Part shown: positions 33,100 through 42,374 of the stretch, in pieces | How the letters are laid out: every line of letters starts with the position of its first letter | Numbering within the stretch: the first letter of the stretch is position 1 | From: Streptomyces albidoflavus | Lineage (GTDB): Bacteria > Actinomycetota > Actinomycetes > Streptomycetales > Streptomycetaceae | Direction of reading: 5' to 3' | DNA length: 58,170 nt | Assembly: GCF_000719955.1 (NCBI RefSeq) | Contig: NZ_JOII01000032.1 | Location: forward strand, 1-58,170 | Notes under the pieces: model-generated | Seen by the model: only the letters and a program-made list of their open reading frames with translations | Database searches by the model: none | What the model was told of the DNA's origin: nothing | Program-made: the position numbers and the translations under genes

Positions 33100-34205
33100 T
33101 CAGATGCGGGCGTCGTCGCCCTGCTTCTGGTTCTGCTCGGCGGCGGGGGCCTCGGCCTGGGCCGGGACGCTCACCTCGGCGGGGACGGCCACCGGCTCGG
33201 GCACCGGGTACTTGGCGAGGGTGCGCTCGAAGTCCCGGGTGGAGAGCAGCAGCTTGTAGATGATGGCCAGCTCGAAGACCATCAGCAGGACACCGCTGCC
33301 GATGGTGACGGGCAGGACGGCGCCGAAGAGCGGGCCGACGATGAAGACGCCCATCTGGAACTCGATGCCGCTGATGAGGTGGGCGCGGATGCGGTGGCGC
33401 AGCAGCAGGCTGCGGAACTTGCCGTACCAGGGGAAGCGGCTCTTGAACTCCTGGTGGAGGTCGACGACGACCTTCTCGCGGGCCGGGGCGGTGGTGCCGT
33501 CGGCGTTCTCCGGCTCGTCCGCGGCGGCGGAGACCTGGCCGGTGGCGACCTGCTCGGCCAGCTCGTCGTGGGTGTTGTCGATGTCGGCCGCGGGGTTGTC
33601 GCGGAGCAGGTCCTCCATGAAGTGCAGCTCGTCGCGCTGCTCCTGCTCGACGGCGTCGGGGTGCTGGTTCTCCATGCTGCGGCGGGCGGCGCGGGCGCGG
33701 GCCTTGATCTTCTTGCGCATGCTGTGGCGCACCTTGAAGATCTGGAGCGCGTCGATGTAGCGCAGCATGTCGAGGAAGACCACGACCAGGGCGAGCCAGA
33801 CGTAGACGACGTCACCGGTGCGCGCGTACTGGCCGCCCATCAGGGCGACGGCGCAGGCCAGCACGCGGATGCGGTCGAAGACGTAGTCGAGCCAGCCGCC
33901 GAACTCCGAGCCCCGGCCGGTGAGCCGGGCGAGCTTGCCGTCCATGCAGTCGAGGATGAAGCTGACGTGGTACAGGACGGCGCCGATGATCAGCCACATC
34001 CAGTCGGCCTGCGCGAAGCAGGCCGCCGCGCCGAGTCCGAGGAAGAGGGCCGCCCAGGTGATCTGGTTGGGCGTCACCCAGCGGGCGTACTTGGCCGTCC
34101 AGCGGACCAGCGGGGTGGCGACCGGGTCGACCAGCAGCACCGTCCACCAGGCGTCGCGCTTCTTCTCGGTCAGGCGACGCACTTCGGAGAGCGGAGGTAT
34201 TTCCA
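33100..34205 (-). CDS. CDP-alcohol phosphatidyltransferase family protein
   Basis: An integral membrane enzyme that would replace CMP in a CDP-alcohol with another alcohol. The 368 residues begin MEIPPLSEVRRLTEKKRDAWW. The family signature is complete: Asp86, Asp89-Gly90, Ala93-Arg94, Gly103, Asp107 and Asp111 (within DCMDGKLARLTGRG). About four helices lie in 45-140 and two more near 300-335. Between them is a charged cytoplasmic insertion of about 120 residues. The acceptor is unknown. Its position beside a TagF-like polymerase suggests phospholipid or wall-polymer linkage chemistry. Confidence 0.9.
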
Positions 34206-34485
34206 TGGAGTCAGCAATCTTCCCGTGGGGTGGGTCCAGACAATGCCTGCGGCCGTGGTCGTGCCGGAGGCCGTGCGGCTGCGGCGGACGGCGCAGGGGC
34301 ATCGGGACCGGCGTCTCTCAGTGGAGAAGGCCGCCGAAAGACTAGCCCAGCCGTGATCGCCCGCGCGGGCGCCGAGTTGACGCCCTGGGACCGCTACGGA
34401 TCACGGTCGCCGATTTATGCGGCTCTTTGTCCTGAATGGACTGTTGGCTTCCACTCAGGTTGCGTTTGACCTCGCGTGACATAAG
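34206..34485. promoter_or_regulatory. 280-bp gap with the promoter region of the CDP-alcohol phosphatidyltransferase gene
   Basis: No gene is seen. The right half (34400-34500) is relatively AT-rich and contains palindromic TGACATAAGTCA-like sequence (34479-34490). Promoter elements for the minus-strand gene must lie here, but I cannot fix them. Confidence 0.4.
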
Positions 34486-35646
34486 TCATATCGCTGATTG
34501 TTCACCGTCCCGTCGGCCGGTGGAAGTGGACGACCCCCCACCGCTTGGGGTATTGGGAGCACCCGAGGGGCGCGCGGGGTCGTGGAAGAGCCAGTCGAGC
34601 TTCGGTTCCATCACGCACCGGAAGACCCGGCGCACCGGTGCCGTGGTGAGGACGACCGCGAGGACGGCCGCCAGGGTGCTGATGGTGACCGCGCCGAGGA
34701 CGGTGCCCGAGAACGCGTTGTCGTACCAGCCCCAGAAGTGCGCGCCCTTCGCCAGGAAGCCGTGCAGGAGGTACGCGTAGAGGGTGCCGGCGCCGAGCGC
34801 GGTGAACCAGGTGCGGCGGCCAGGGACCAGGGCGAGGAAGGCGAAGCTCAGCACGAGCGAGCAGACGAGCATCCCGACCGTCATCGAAACCCCCGCCCAC
34901 CAGGGGGCGTTGAGGTCCTGGGCGGCGTCACGTCGGTAGAACCAGTCCGGGTTCATGCGCAGCACGGCCCAGTACGCGACCAGCGCGCCACCCGCCAGGA
35001 CGGGGACGGCGGCGATCCGCACGCGGCGCTCCCGCAGCCGCGTGAAGTGCTCGGGGCGCATCTTCAGGCCGAGGACGAAGAAGGGCAGGAACTGCAGGAC
35101 GCGCTGGAGGCCGAGGTCCGGGCCGATCCACGGGTCGATCGAGGCGAGCGCGGCGATGGCGGTGGAGAGCAGGAACGGGTGGCGGACCTGCTGCCAGAGC
35201 GGCGCGGTCAGCCGCCAGATGAACAGGGCCATCAGGAACCAGGTCAGGTACCAGGGGTGCAGGAGGCTGATCTTCAGCTCCTCGCCCTCCGCCCAGGCCC
35301 GGAAGACGTTGAGGGCGATCTCGAAGACCGCGTACGGCACCAGCACGCTGCCGACCAGGCGCTTGAGCTGGCGCGGCTCGTGGCGGAAACTCCGCGAGAA
35401 GTAGCCGGATATGAGGGTGAAGGCCGGCATGTGGAAGGCGTAGAGCAGGAGGTAGCCGGCGGCCAGGACGTGGTTGTCGTCGCGCAGCGCCTCCCAGGAG
35501 TGGCCGACCACGACGAGCACGATCGCGAGGAACTTCGCGTTGTCGAAGAAGGGGTCGCGGGCGGCGGCCGGGGACTTGGCCGCGGGAGCGGCGCCGTCGG
35601 CCGGGGTGGTGGCGCCGGGGACCGTGCCGAGGGAGGTGGGGGGCAC
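34486..35646 (-). CDS. Acyltransferase-3 family membrane protein
   Basis: A 386-residue protein with about ten hydrophobic helices, of the family that O-acetylates or succinylates envelope sugars and polymers. Typical blocks: DPFFDNAKFLAIVLVVVGHSW at the start of the domain, YAFHMPAFTLISGYFSR, and HPWYLTWFLMALFIWRL. The conserved His of the first block and the HMPxFxxxSGY pattern are present. The GTG start has GGAGGGA 7 nt upstream. The N-terminal 30 residues are Ala/Pro-rich. It has its own transcript, since a terminator precedes it. Confidence 0.9.
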   Translation of the reverse strand: MPPTSLGTVPGATTPADGAAPAAKSPAAARDPFFDNAKFLAIVLVVVGHSWEALRDDNHVLAAGYLLLYAFHMPAFTLISGYFSRSFRHEPRQLKRLVGSVLVPYAVFEIALNVFRAWAEGEELKISLLHPWYLTWFLMALFIWRLTAPLWQQVRHPFLLSTAIAALASIDPWIGPDLGLQRVLQFLPFFVLGLKMRPEHFTRLRERRVRIAAVPVLAGGALVAYWAVLRMNPDWFYRRDAAQDLNAPWWAGVSMTVGMLVCSLVLSFAFLALVPGRRTWFTALGAGTLYAYLLHGFLAKGAHFWGWYDNAFSGTVLGAVTISTLAAVLAVVLTTAPVRRVFRCVMEPKLDWLFHDPARPSGAPNTPSGGGSSTSTGRRDGEQSAI

Positions 35647-35803
35647 GGGGGCTCCCTCCGTTCTGTTGTCGAGGGCCCGGCGCCGGGTGCGCCGTCCGCG
35701 AGGACGTCAGTGTGAGCGGAGCCGCCCGGCGCTCGCAAATGCGGCCGTCTCGCCCGGCCGGTGCCGAAGTGGTCCCGGACGGTGGGAAAGTGGCCGGAAA
35801 AAG

Positions 35804-35839
35804 CCCGGAGGGGCCCGGTTCTCACCGGGCCCCTCCGGG
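35804..35839 (-). terminator. Terminator after the TagF-like gene
   Basis: A perfect 15-bp stem (35804-35818 with 35825-35839) and a 6-nt loop, 21 nt beyond the stop on the minus strand. Confidence 0.75.
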
Positions 35840-35860
35840 GGTGTGCTGTACCGCTTTCGT

Positions 35861-37954
35861 TCAGGACGGCGAGGGTGCCGCCTCCGCCGGGTCGGCCGTG
35901 TCGGCGGCCGCCAGGTGGTCGCGCTGGGTGGGGATGCCGGAGGCGGGGGCCTCCGGGCGGGCCGTGCCGCGCAGCAGCGTCTTCTGCTCCAGCGCCCGCG
36001 CCGCGTCCCGCAGCCGGCTGACCGAGGGCGGGTCGGAGGGGCCGAGCAGATGCAGCTTCAGCTCGGCGCGGTCCTTCACCAGGGTGTCCTGGCCGGGGTC
36101 GCGCACCGCGGCGAGCAGCCCCGGGACGCCGTCGCCGGCCGGGGCGAGGATGGTGGCCGCGCGCACCGTGGTGAAGGCGGCGCGGAACTCGTCCTCGGTC
36201 ATCCCGCTGGTGTTGGCCACGGCGTACGGCTTCTCGCTGGCGAGCCAGTCGGAGACGACCGAGGAGACGTCGCTGATGAGGACGTCGGCCTGGTTGAAGC
36301 AGGAGAAGATGCCGGGGCGGGCGGCGGTGATGATCTGGTGCTGTCCCTCGTCGAAGGAGCCCCAGTACGCGGCGTCCCAGGCGGCGGTGGCCCGCTCGAC
36401 CTCGGCGGCCTGGCCGGAGTCCGGCTCGCCCTGGGCGAGCATCCGCTCCACGTCGTCGGCGGCGTCGCGGAAGGAGGAGCTGGTGGCCCGCTCCAGCTCG
36501 GCGGTGCGGCGGGCCAGTTCGGCGGCGTCGACCGTGGGCGCGGTGGTGGCAGGGCGGCGCCGGTTGGCCTCGCGGATCATGGCCTGGATGCGCTCGTTGG
36601 CGGCGCCGGCGCGCGGGTCGACCGAGCCGGTCATCGGGTGCGGCTTGTAGAGGAGCCGCACCCCCGGGTCGGCGAGCAGCGCGCGGACGATGTTCTCGCC
36701 GGCCAGGACCACCGAGGTGTTGCCCGGGTTGCCGTCCCAGCCCTCCCAGGTGGGGGCGTACAGCACGGTGGTGTACGTGCCGGTGGGCGGGCCCGCGTAG
36801 GGCAGGACCGGGTCGAGCTGGGGGCGGCCCACCTCGACGACGTCCCGGTCGTCGATGCCGACGTCGGCGAGGGCGTACCGCTCGCGGGCGGCCGGGCCCG
36901 CCACCCAGACCTCGTCGTACGCCTTGGCGTAGGGGTTGCAGGAGGAGAGCTTGTCGCTCTCGCCGTGGTTGACGAAGGCGTGCTTGATGGTGGGCACGCG
37001 CAGGATCTGCGAGGTCTTCCCGGAGTTGGCCGGGTGGATCATCATCCGCAGGGTCGAGTGCTCCAGCCGCATCAGGGTGGCTACCTTGGGCAGGCAGATC
37101 ACCGGGATGTCGGTGGCGGCGATCTTCTGCACCATGAAGCGCTCACGCAGCACGATCACCGGCCGGCCGTCCAGCGCGGCCAGCGGTTCCAGCCACATGT
37201 TGGCCTGGTACGCCGAGGTGGTGCCGCCGGAGAAGTACATGCCGACGGTGGGCCGGTACTCCGCGAGCCAGGCGTCCAGCCATGCCAGCGCCTCCTCCTC
37301 GGAGACCGGGCGGCGCGAGGGCAGCAGGTGCAGCGTCAGCCGCACCAGGCCGACGGCCATCAGCGCCACCGAGACGGCCACGCCGACGGCGGAGGGCAAG
37401 CCGTCGTCGACGATGGCGGTCACCAGCAGGCTGAGCGTCGCGGGCGCGCCGAAGGCGAGCAGCCGGTGGCCGGCGCGGCGGGTCAGCAGGCTCGGCGGGG
37501 CGGAGCTGAGACGCAGGGCCGAGGCGTCGATGTTGCGGGTGACGAACGGAAGCGTGCGGCTCCGGCGGACCTTGACCGACACCGCCTGGACGGTGAAGTG
37601 CAGGGCGTAGAGGACCAGCAGGCCGATCACCACGGGCAGGAAGACCGACTCCTGGCTCTGCTGCTCTATCCGCAGCAGGCCGACCACCAGGAGCAGGTCG
37701 CGCAGCAGCTGGCGGACGGTGACGTCGGCGTGGGCCTTCGCCATCAGGGTCACCGTGCGGCGCTGCCAGCGGTGCAGGGCGGCGTCGGTGGCCAGGCCGA
37801 TCGCGGTGGCGACGGCCAGCAGCAGGGTGTTGGGGAGCAGGGCTCCGACGACCTGGGCGACGAAGGCGCCGGCCAGCACGGCGGGCGGCAGCAGCCGGAC
37901 CGACTTCCGCAGAGCGGCAGCCGCACGCGGGGCGGCAGGGGGGATCGTAGACAA
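35861..37954 (-). CDS. TagF-like CDP-glycerol glycerophosphotransferase family protein
   Basis: Probably polymerises polyol-phosphate units of a teichoic-acid-like wall polymer. The N-terminal 250 residues hold about six membrane helices; the C-terminal 450 residues form a cytoplasmic GT-B domain. Seen motifs: FVNHGESDK, VVEVGRPQLDP, VLYAPTWEGW, LLYKPHP and LISDVSSVVSDW, which are the TagF substrate-site blocks. I use a TTG start at 37954 (697 residues, LSTIPPAAP) because GGAGAGAG lies just upstream. An in-frame ATG at 38032 would add 26 Pro/Arg-rich residues without a ribosome site. The membrane-bound layout differs from soluble Bacillus TagF. Confidence 0.88.
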   Translation of the reverse strand: MSTIPPAAPRAAAALRKSVRLLPPAVLAGAFVAQVVGALLPNTLLLAVATAIGLATDAALHRWQRRTVTLMAKAHADVTVRQLLRDLLLVVGLLRIEQQSQESVFLPVVIGLLVLYALHFTVQAVSVKVRRSRTLPFVTRNIDASALRLSSAPPSLLTRRAGHRLLAFGAPATLSLLVTAIVDDGLPSAVGVAVSVALMAVGLVRLTLHLLPSRRPVSEEEALAWLDAWLAEYRPTVGMYFSGGTTSAYQANMWLEPLAALDGRPVIVLRERFMVQKIAATDIPVICLPKVATLMRLEHSTLRMMIHPANSGKTSQILRVPTIKHAFVNHGESDKLSSCNPYAKAYDEVWVAGPAARERYALADVGIDDRDVVEVGRPQLDPVLPYAGPPTGTYTTVLYAPTWEGWDGNPGNTSVVLAGENIVRALLADPGVRLLYKPHPMTGSVDPRAGAANERIQAMIREANRRRPATTAPTVDAAELARRTAELERATSSSFRDAADDVERMLAQGEPDSGQAAEVERATAAWDAAYWGSFDEGQHQIITAARPGIFSCFNQADVLISDVSSVVSDWLASEKPYAVANTSGMTEDEFRAAFTTVRAATILAPAGDGVPGLLAAVRDPGQDTLVKDRAELKLHLLGPSDPPSVSRLRDAARALEQKTLLRGTARPEAPASGIPTQRDHLAAADTADPAEAAPSPS

Positions 37955-38533
37955 GGTGCACTCTCTCCAGTCAGGTCCGGCACGCGACGGCGGGAGTGGG
38001 GGATGTCGGCGTGGCCTGGGCTTGCTGGTCAACGGCGAGGGTGAGTCCTCGGTAATGGGCTCGGATCAGACCACGCTACGGCCCGCGTGCGGCATACCTG
38101 TGCGTTATACGTGAAGACGATGTGAGAGAAAGCTGACTGTTTGTTGTGGGTGTCGTGACCGGATGGTGTGCACGACGTGGCGTGGTCACACTCCGTCGTC
38201 TGTGAAGGAGTTGGTGTGAGCCGTCGCCATGGGGTGTTTTGTGGGCATTTTGAGGCTTCCGCCTGTGGCCCCGGTCACCGTGCGACCTGGGATGGGGTGA
38301 AGGGTGGGTGACGGTGCGCGGGCGAGCGGGTGCTGCCCGCCGGTCACGGAACGTACATGTGGAGGTTTGATGAAGATCACACCTGGGGGTGCCGCCCCGG
38401 CGTGCTGGGAGCGGTTCCGCGCGCCGGGCCGCGCGGTCCCGCCCCTCGGAATGCGGAGGCGGCCCGGCGGGGCTCTCGCGTAGATTGCGCACCGTCCGGG
38501 TACCGGGCAGCTCAAGACCATTGGGGAAAGCGC
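37955..38533. promoter_or_regulatory. Divergent regulatory region between the TagF-like gene and proB
   Basis: About 580 bp, relatively AT-rich at 38090-38270. On the minus strand TATAAC (38104-38109) is a good -10 candidate for the TagF-like gene. On the plus strand a ribosome site GGAGG and an ATG begin a 37-codon ORF (listed separately). Long open frames through this region on either strand look like shadows. Confidence 0.5.
38370..38483 (+). CDS. Possible 37-residue peptide upstream of proB
   Basis: ATG with GGAGG 4-8 nt upstream (38361-38365) starts MKITPGGAAPACWERF and ends in TAG 51 bp before proB. The N-terminal codons ATG AAG ATC ACA are unlike the surrounding GC-rich noise. It might be a small protein or a leader peptide for proB; there are no clustered proline codons that would favour attenuation. 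I do not recognise it. Confidence 0.25.
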   Translation: MKITPGGAAPACWERFRAPGRAVPPLGMRRRPGGALA

Positions 38534-39655
38534 GTGTCAGCGGCAAGGCAAGGTGTGGCTCAGGCCCGCAGGATCGTGGTGAAGGTCGGCTCCTCCTCGC
38601 TGACCACCGCGTCAGGAGGGCTCGACGCCGACCGCGTCGACGCCCTGGTCGACGTCCTCGCGAAGGCCCGCTCCGGCGGCACCCGCGAGATCGTCCTCGT
38701 CTCCTCCGGCGCCATCGCCGCCGGCCTCGCCCCGCTCGGCTTCCCGCGCCGCCCCCGCGACCTCGCCCGCCAGCAGGCCGCCGCCAGCGTCGGCCAGGGC
38801 CTGCTCGTCGCCCGCTACACCGCCTCCTTCGCGCGGTACGGCGTCCGCGTGGGCCAGGTGCTGCTCACCGGCGACGACACCAGCCGCCGCGCCCACTACC
38901 GCAACGCCTACCGCACCCTCGACCAGCTGCTCACCCTCGGCGCGCTCCCCGTCGTCAACGAGAACGACACCGTCGCCACCGACGAGATCCGCTTCGGCGA
39001 CAACGACCGGCTCGCCGCCCTCGTCGCCCACCTGGTCCGCGCCGACCTGCTGGTCCTCCTCTCCGACGTGGACGGCCTCTACGACGGCGACCCCGCGCGC
39101 CCCACCAGCTCCCGCATCCAGAACGTGCACGGGCCCGAGGACCTCGAAGGCGTCGAGATCGGCAGCGCGGGCAAGGCCGGGGTCGGCACCGGCGGCATGG
39201 TCACCAAGGTCGAGGCGGCCCAGATCGCCGCCAACGCCGGCATCGACGTCGTCCTCACCTCCGCCAGCCAGGCCGCCGACGCCCTCGCCGGACACCCCAC
39301 CGGCACCCACTTCCACCAGCGCGGCCGCCGCTCGGCCGGGCGCCTCCTCTGGCTCCAGCACGCCTCCACCCCCAAGGGCGCCCTCATCCTCGACGACGGG
39401 GCCGTCCGCGCCGTCGTCGAGCGGCGCACCTCGCTGCTGCCCGCCGGGGTCGAGGCGGTCGAGGGGGAGTTCACCGCCGGCGACCCGGTCGAGCTGCGCG
39501 ACGCCACCGGACGCGCCGTCGCCCGCGGCCTCGTCAACTTCGACGCCACCGAGATCCCCCGTCTGCTCGGCCGCTCCACCCGCGACCTCGCCCGGGAACT
39601 GGGACCCGCTTACGAACGCGAGATCGTCCACCGCGACGACCTGGTTCTCCTCTAG
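38534..39655 (+). CDS. proB: Glutamate 5-kinase
   Basis: Catalyses the first step of proline synthesis, ATP-dependent phosphorylation of glutamate. The GTG at 38534 behind GGGGAAAG gives 373 residues; the frame is open upstream but without function. The amino-acid-kinase domain is visible as RRIVVKVGSSSL at about 12-23, VSSGAIAAG, VVNENDTVATDEIRFGDNDRLAA, LLSDVDGLY and GTGGMVTKVEAA. The C-terminal PUA domain runs from about 280. proA lies 0.8 kb downstream with one small gene between. Confidence 0.97.
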   Translation: MSAARQGVAQARRIVVKVGSSSLTTASGGLDADRVDALVDVLAKARSGGTREIVLVSSGAIAAGLAPLGFPRRPRDLARQQAAASVGQGLLVARYTASFARYGVRVGQVLLTGDDTSRRAHYRNAYRTLDQLLTLGALPVVNENDTVATDEIRFGDNDRLAALVAHLVRADLLVLLSDVDGLYDGDPARPTSSRIQNVHGPEDLEGVEIGSAGKAGVGTGGMVTKVEAAQIAANAGIDVVLTSASQAADALAGHPTGTHFHQRGRRSAGRLLWLQHASTPKGALILDDGAVRAVVERRTSLLPAGVEAVEGEFTAGDPVELRDATGRAVARGLVNFDATEIPRLLGRSTRDLARELGPAYEREIVHRDDLVLL

Positions 39656-39872
39656 AACGCCCCCGGGGCGCCCCGGCACACACGGCGCACGCGCTCCGCC
39701 GTACGGAGGACGGGGGCGGCCGAAACGCGTGCCCGCGTGCGGGGAGGTTCCGCAAAACCGCCACACGGGACCACCACGCCTGTTCCACTTTGAAGCGGAC
39801 AGACTCCGCGGCGGGCCGACCTCGCCCCGGAGCGGAGAGTCGGTCGGGACGTCGATGTGGCAGGAGGCCGCC

Positions 39873-40358
39873 GTGAGACGAGGGCGCCCGGGGCCGGGGT
39901 CCCGCGCGAGCAGCACCTCCCCGACCCGCCGGGGAGCCGGGGACCAGCGCGCGCTCAGCAGCGTCCGGCCCGGCGACCGCGCCGTGCCCGGCGCCGACGA
40001 GCAGGACGGCAGGCCACGCCCCCGGCTCTGGCACGTCACCCTCAGCGCCGCCGGGGAGACCACCCCGCTGGCCGAGGTGCGGGCCGGGCTCGAACAGCTC
40101 GCCCACGATCACCCCTTCCTGCTGACCAGCCGCTACGCCGAGGACCACGCCGAGATCCGGTACTGGGAGGAGGCCCGCGACCTCCACGACGCCGCCGCCG
40201 TCGCCCTGCGCCTGTGGGGCGAGCACCGGCAGACCGCCGGACTCCCGCCCTGGGAGATCGTCGGCCTGGAGGTCATCGACCGGGAGACCTACCACCAGCG
40301 CATCGCCGAGGGGTACGGCCCGCCCCCGGCCAGGCCGATCGGCGTCCACCCGTACTGA
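39873..40358 (+). CDS. Conserved hypothetical protein between proB and proA
   Basis: A 161-residue soluble protein. I chose GTG 39873 because AGGAGG lies 6 nt upstream; the longer frame from 39729 starts in sequence unlike coding DNA. The first 45 residues are Arg/Gly/Ser-rich. The conserved part (about 50-161) begins RLWHVTLSAAGETTPLAEV and includes SRYAEDHAEIRYWEEARDLHDAAAVALRLWGEH and a terminal GYGPPPARPIGVHPY. I recall similar proteins at this position in other streptomycetes but no function. Confidence 0.8.
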   Translation: MRRGRPGPGSRASSTSPTRRGAGDQRALSSVRPGDRAVPGADEQDGRPRPRLWHVTLSAAGETTPLAEVRAGLEQLAHDHPFLLTSRYAEDHAEIRYWEEARDLHDAAAVALRLWGEHRQTAGLPPWEIVGLEVIDRETYHQRIAEGYGPPPARPIGVHPY

Positions 40359-40432
40359 ACCCCGGCCCCGCCCGCCGTCCAGGGCGCCTCTCGCATCCTG
40401 AAACGCGCTCCGGGGCGGGGTGCGCGGCGACG

Positions 40433-40438
40433 TAGGCT
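40433..40438 (+). promoter_or_regulatory. -10 element of a leaderless proA transcript
   Basis: TAGGCT is followed by 7 nt and then the proA ATG; there is no Shine-Dalgarno. Confidence 0.6.
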
Positions 40439-40445
40439 CGCGGCC

Positions 40446-41720
40446 ATGACGACGTATGACGCCACCAGCCCCGTCACCCTCGCGGGGCGCCGCGCCCAGG
40501 AAGCCGCCGCCGACCTCGCCGCGCTGCCGCGTGCGGTCAAGGACGACGCCCTGCGCGCCGTCGCCGATGCGCTTCAGGCGCGGAGCGAGGAGATCGTCGC
40601 CGCCAACGCGGGCGACGTCCGGCGCGCGGAGGAGGCCGGCACCGCCGCCTCCGTGGTGGACCGCCTCACCCTCACCGCCGACCGGGTCCGCGCCATCGCG
40701 GCCGACGTGCGCCACATCGTCACCCTGCCCGACCCGGTCGGCGAGGTGGTGCGCGGCTCGACCCTGCCGAACGGCATCGACCTGCGCCAGGTCCGCGTCC
40801 CGCTCGGCGTGGTCGGCATCATCTACGAGGCCCGGCCCAACGTCACCGTCGACGCCGCCGCCCTCTGCCTCAAGTCCGGCAACGCCGTCCTGCTGCGCGG
40901 CTCCTCCTCCGCCAAGGAGTCCAACACCGCCCTCGTCGCCGTCCTGCGCGACGCCGTGGCCGCCGCCGGGCTGCCCGCCGACGCCGTGCAGCTGGTCCCC
41001 GGCGACACCCACGAGTCGGTCCGCGAGCTGATGCGCGCCCGCGGCCTGGTCGACGTGCTGATCCCGCGCGGCGGCGCCGCCCTGATCCGCCGCACCGTCG
41101 AGGAGTCCACCGTTCCGGTCATCGAGACCGGCACCGGCAACTGCCACGTCTACGTCGACGCCGAGGCCGACCTCGACACCGCCGTCGACATCCTGGTCAA
41201 CTCCAAGGCCCAGCGCCCCAGCGTCTGCAACAGCGCCGAGACCGTCCTGGTCCACCGCGAGATCGCCGCCGCCTTCCTGCCCCGCGCCCTCGACGCCCTC
41301 GCCGAGGCGCAGGTCACCGTGCACGGGGACGCGCGGGTGCGGGAGCTGGCCGAGGACTCCAAGGCCACCGTGGTCGAGGCCACCGACGAGGACTGGGCGA
41401 CCGAGTACCTCTCCTACGACCTGGCCGCCGCCGTGGTCGACAGCCTCGACGACGCCGTCGCCCACATCCGCCGCTGGAGCTCCGGCCACACCGAGGCGAT
41501 CGTCACCACCTCGCAGGCGGCGGCCCGCCGGTTCACCCAGAGGGTGGATTCGACCACCGTCGCCGTGAACGCCTCCACCCGCTTCACCGACGGGGGCGAA
41601 TTCGGCTTCGGCGCCGAGATCGGCATCTCCACGCAGAAGCTGCACGCGCGGGGCCCGATGGGGCTTCCGGAGCTGACCAGCACCAAGTACATCCTCACCG
41701 GGGACGGGCACATCCGCTGA
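40446..41720 (+). CDS. proA: Glutamate-5-semialdehyde dehydrogenase
   Basis: NADPH-dependent reduction of glutamyl phosphate to the semialdehyde, the second step of proline synthesis. It has 424 residues. Blocks: [21 protein letters not shown] for cofactor binding, [16 protein letters not shown], and the catalytic Cys261 in [13 protein letters not shown]. The C-terminus is [22 protein letters not shown]. It is transcribed from its own promoter as a probable leaderless mRNA. Confidence 0.98.
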   Translation: MTTYDATSPVTLAGRRAQEAAADLAALPRAVKDDALRAVADALQARSEEIVAANAGDVRRAEEAGTAASVVDRLTLTADRVRAIAADVRHIVTLPDPVGEVVRGSTLPNGIDLRQVRVPLGVVGIIYEARPNVTVDAAALCLKSGNAVLLRGSSSAKESNTALVAVLRDAVAAAGLPADAVQLVPGDTHESVRELMRARGLVDVLIPRGGAALIRRTVEESTVPVIETGTGNCHVYVDAEADLDTAVDILVNSKAQRPSVCNSAETVLVHREIAAAFLPRALDALAEAQVTVHGDARVRELAEDSKATVVEATDEDWATEYLSYDLAAAVVDSLDDAVAHIRRWSSGHTEAIVTTSQAAARRFTQRVDSTTVAVNASTRFTDGGEFGFGAEIGISTQKLHARGPMGLPELTSTKYILTGDGHIR

Positions 41721-41765
41721 TGCCCTGACTTGCCCCACGGTCTGCCCAAAAACGCCCCCCAGGTC

Positions 41766-41771
41766 TACTCT
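41766..41771 (+). promoter_or_regulatory. -10 element of a leaderless membrane-protein gene
   Basis: TACTCT ends 6 nt before the GTG at 41778. Confidence 0.5.
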
Positions 41772-41777
41772 GGTCCC

Positions 41778-42302
41778 GTGCCGGAGGACGTGGGGGGCTC
41801 GCCGTTTCCGGACGGCCGACAGCCCGACGACGACCACGACCGCGGAGGCGCGGACGACGCGTTCGCCTCCGTGGTCTTCGACGAGGACTTCATCAGGGCC
41901 GCCGAGTTCCACGAAGCCAGTGCCGTGGAGCGGCTGGTCGCCGCCGCCCACGCCCGGGCGGAGGCCGAGGCGCGCCGCGCCCGCACCAGGACCCGTGACG
42001 CCTACTACGAGGCCGCCCAGCCCTTCGGCCCCGACCCGGCGGTGAACGAGGACTACGACCCGAGCGAGGCCGACGACGCCGCGCTGCACCCCACCCGGGT
42101 CAGCTGGCACCGGCCCATCGCCTGGCTCCTCGCCCTGCTGATGGGCGTCGGCATGATCGCGCTCGCCTTCAGCGCCGTCTACCGGGGCTCCGCCGCCTCC
42201 GGCGACCGCTCCACCCCGCCGCCCGCCACCACCGGCGCCGACCCCACCGCGGACGCCGGGTTCACCCGTCCGGCGGCATCGGCGGCACCCCTGGACCCGT
42301 GA
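41778..42302 (+). CDS. Single-pass membrane protein with N-terminal VFDEDFIRAA motif
   Basis: A 174-residue protein. A long acidic cytoplasmic part (1-112) contains ASVVFDEDFIRAAEFHEASAVERLVAAAHARAEAEARRAR, an amphipathic helix-forming block. One membrane helix follows at about 113-135 (IAWLLALLMGVGMIALAFSAVY). A short Pro/Thr/Ala-rich outer tail ends the protein. The GTG start is probably leaderless. The next gene shares the VFDxxFxRAA motif, so the two are related and likely act together. From memory, genes at this position in S. coelicolor (near SCO2583-SCO2584) were linked by two-hybrid work to the spore-wall complex, which I could not verify. Confidence 0.82.
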   Translation: MPEDVGGSPFPDGRQPDDDHDRGGADDAFASVVFDEDFIRAAEFHEASAVERLVAAAHARAEAEARRARTRTRDAYYEAAQPFGPDPAVNEDYDPSEADDAALHPTRVSWHRPIAWLLALLMGVGMIALAFSAVYRGSAASGDRSTPPPATTGADPTADAGFTRPAASAAPLDP

Positions 42303-42374
42303 GGCGGGCGGCCGCGCCGACGCGCGCCCCAACGGGGGCGTTTACCGGCGGCCCGCACGACCCAACCTGAAGAT

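Noticed and set aside
34479..34490. TGACATAAGTCA palindrome as a regulator operator
   Set aside because: A single 12-bp imperfect palindrome at the end of a gene with no matching second site; not enough to call an operator.
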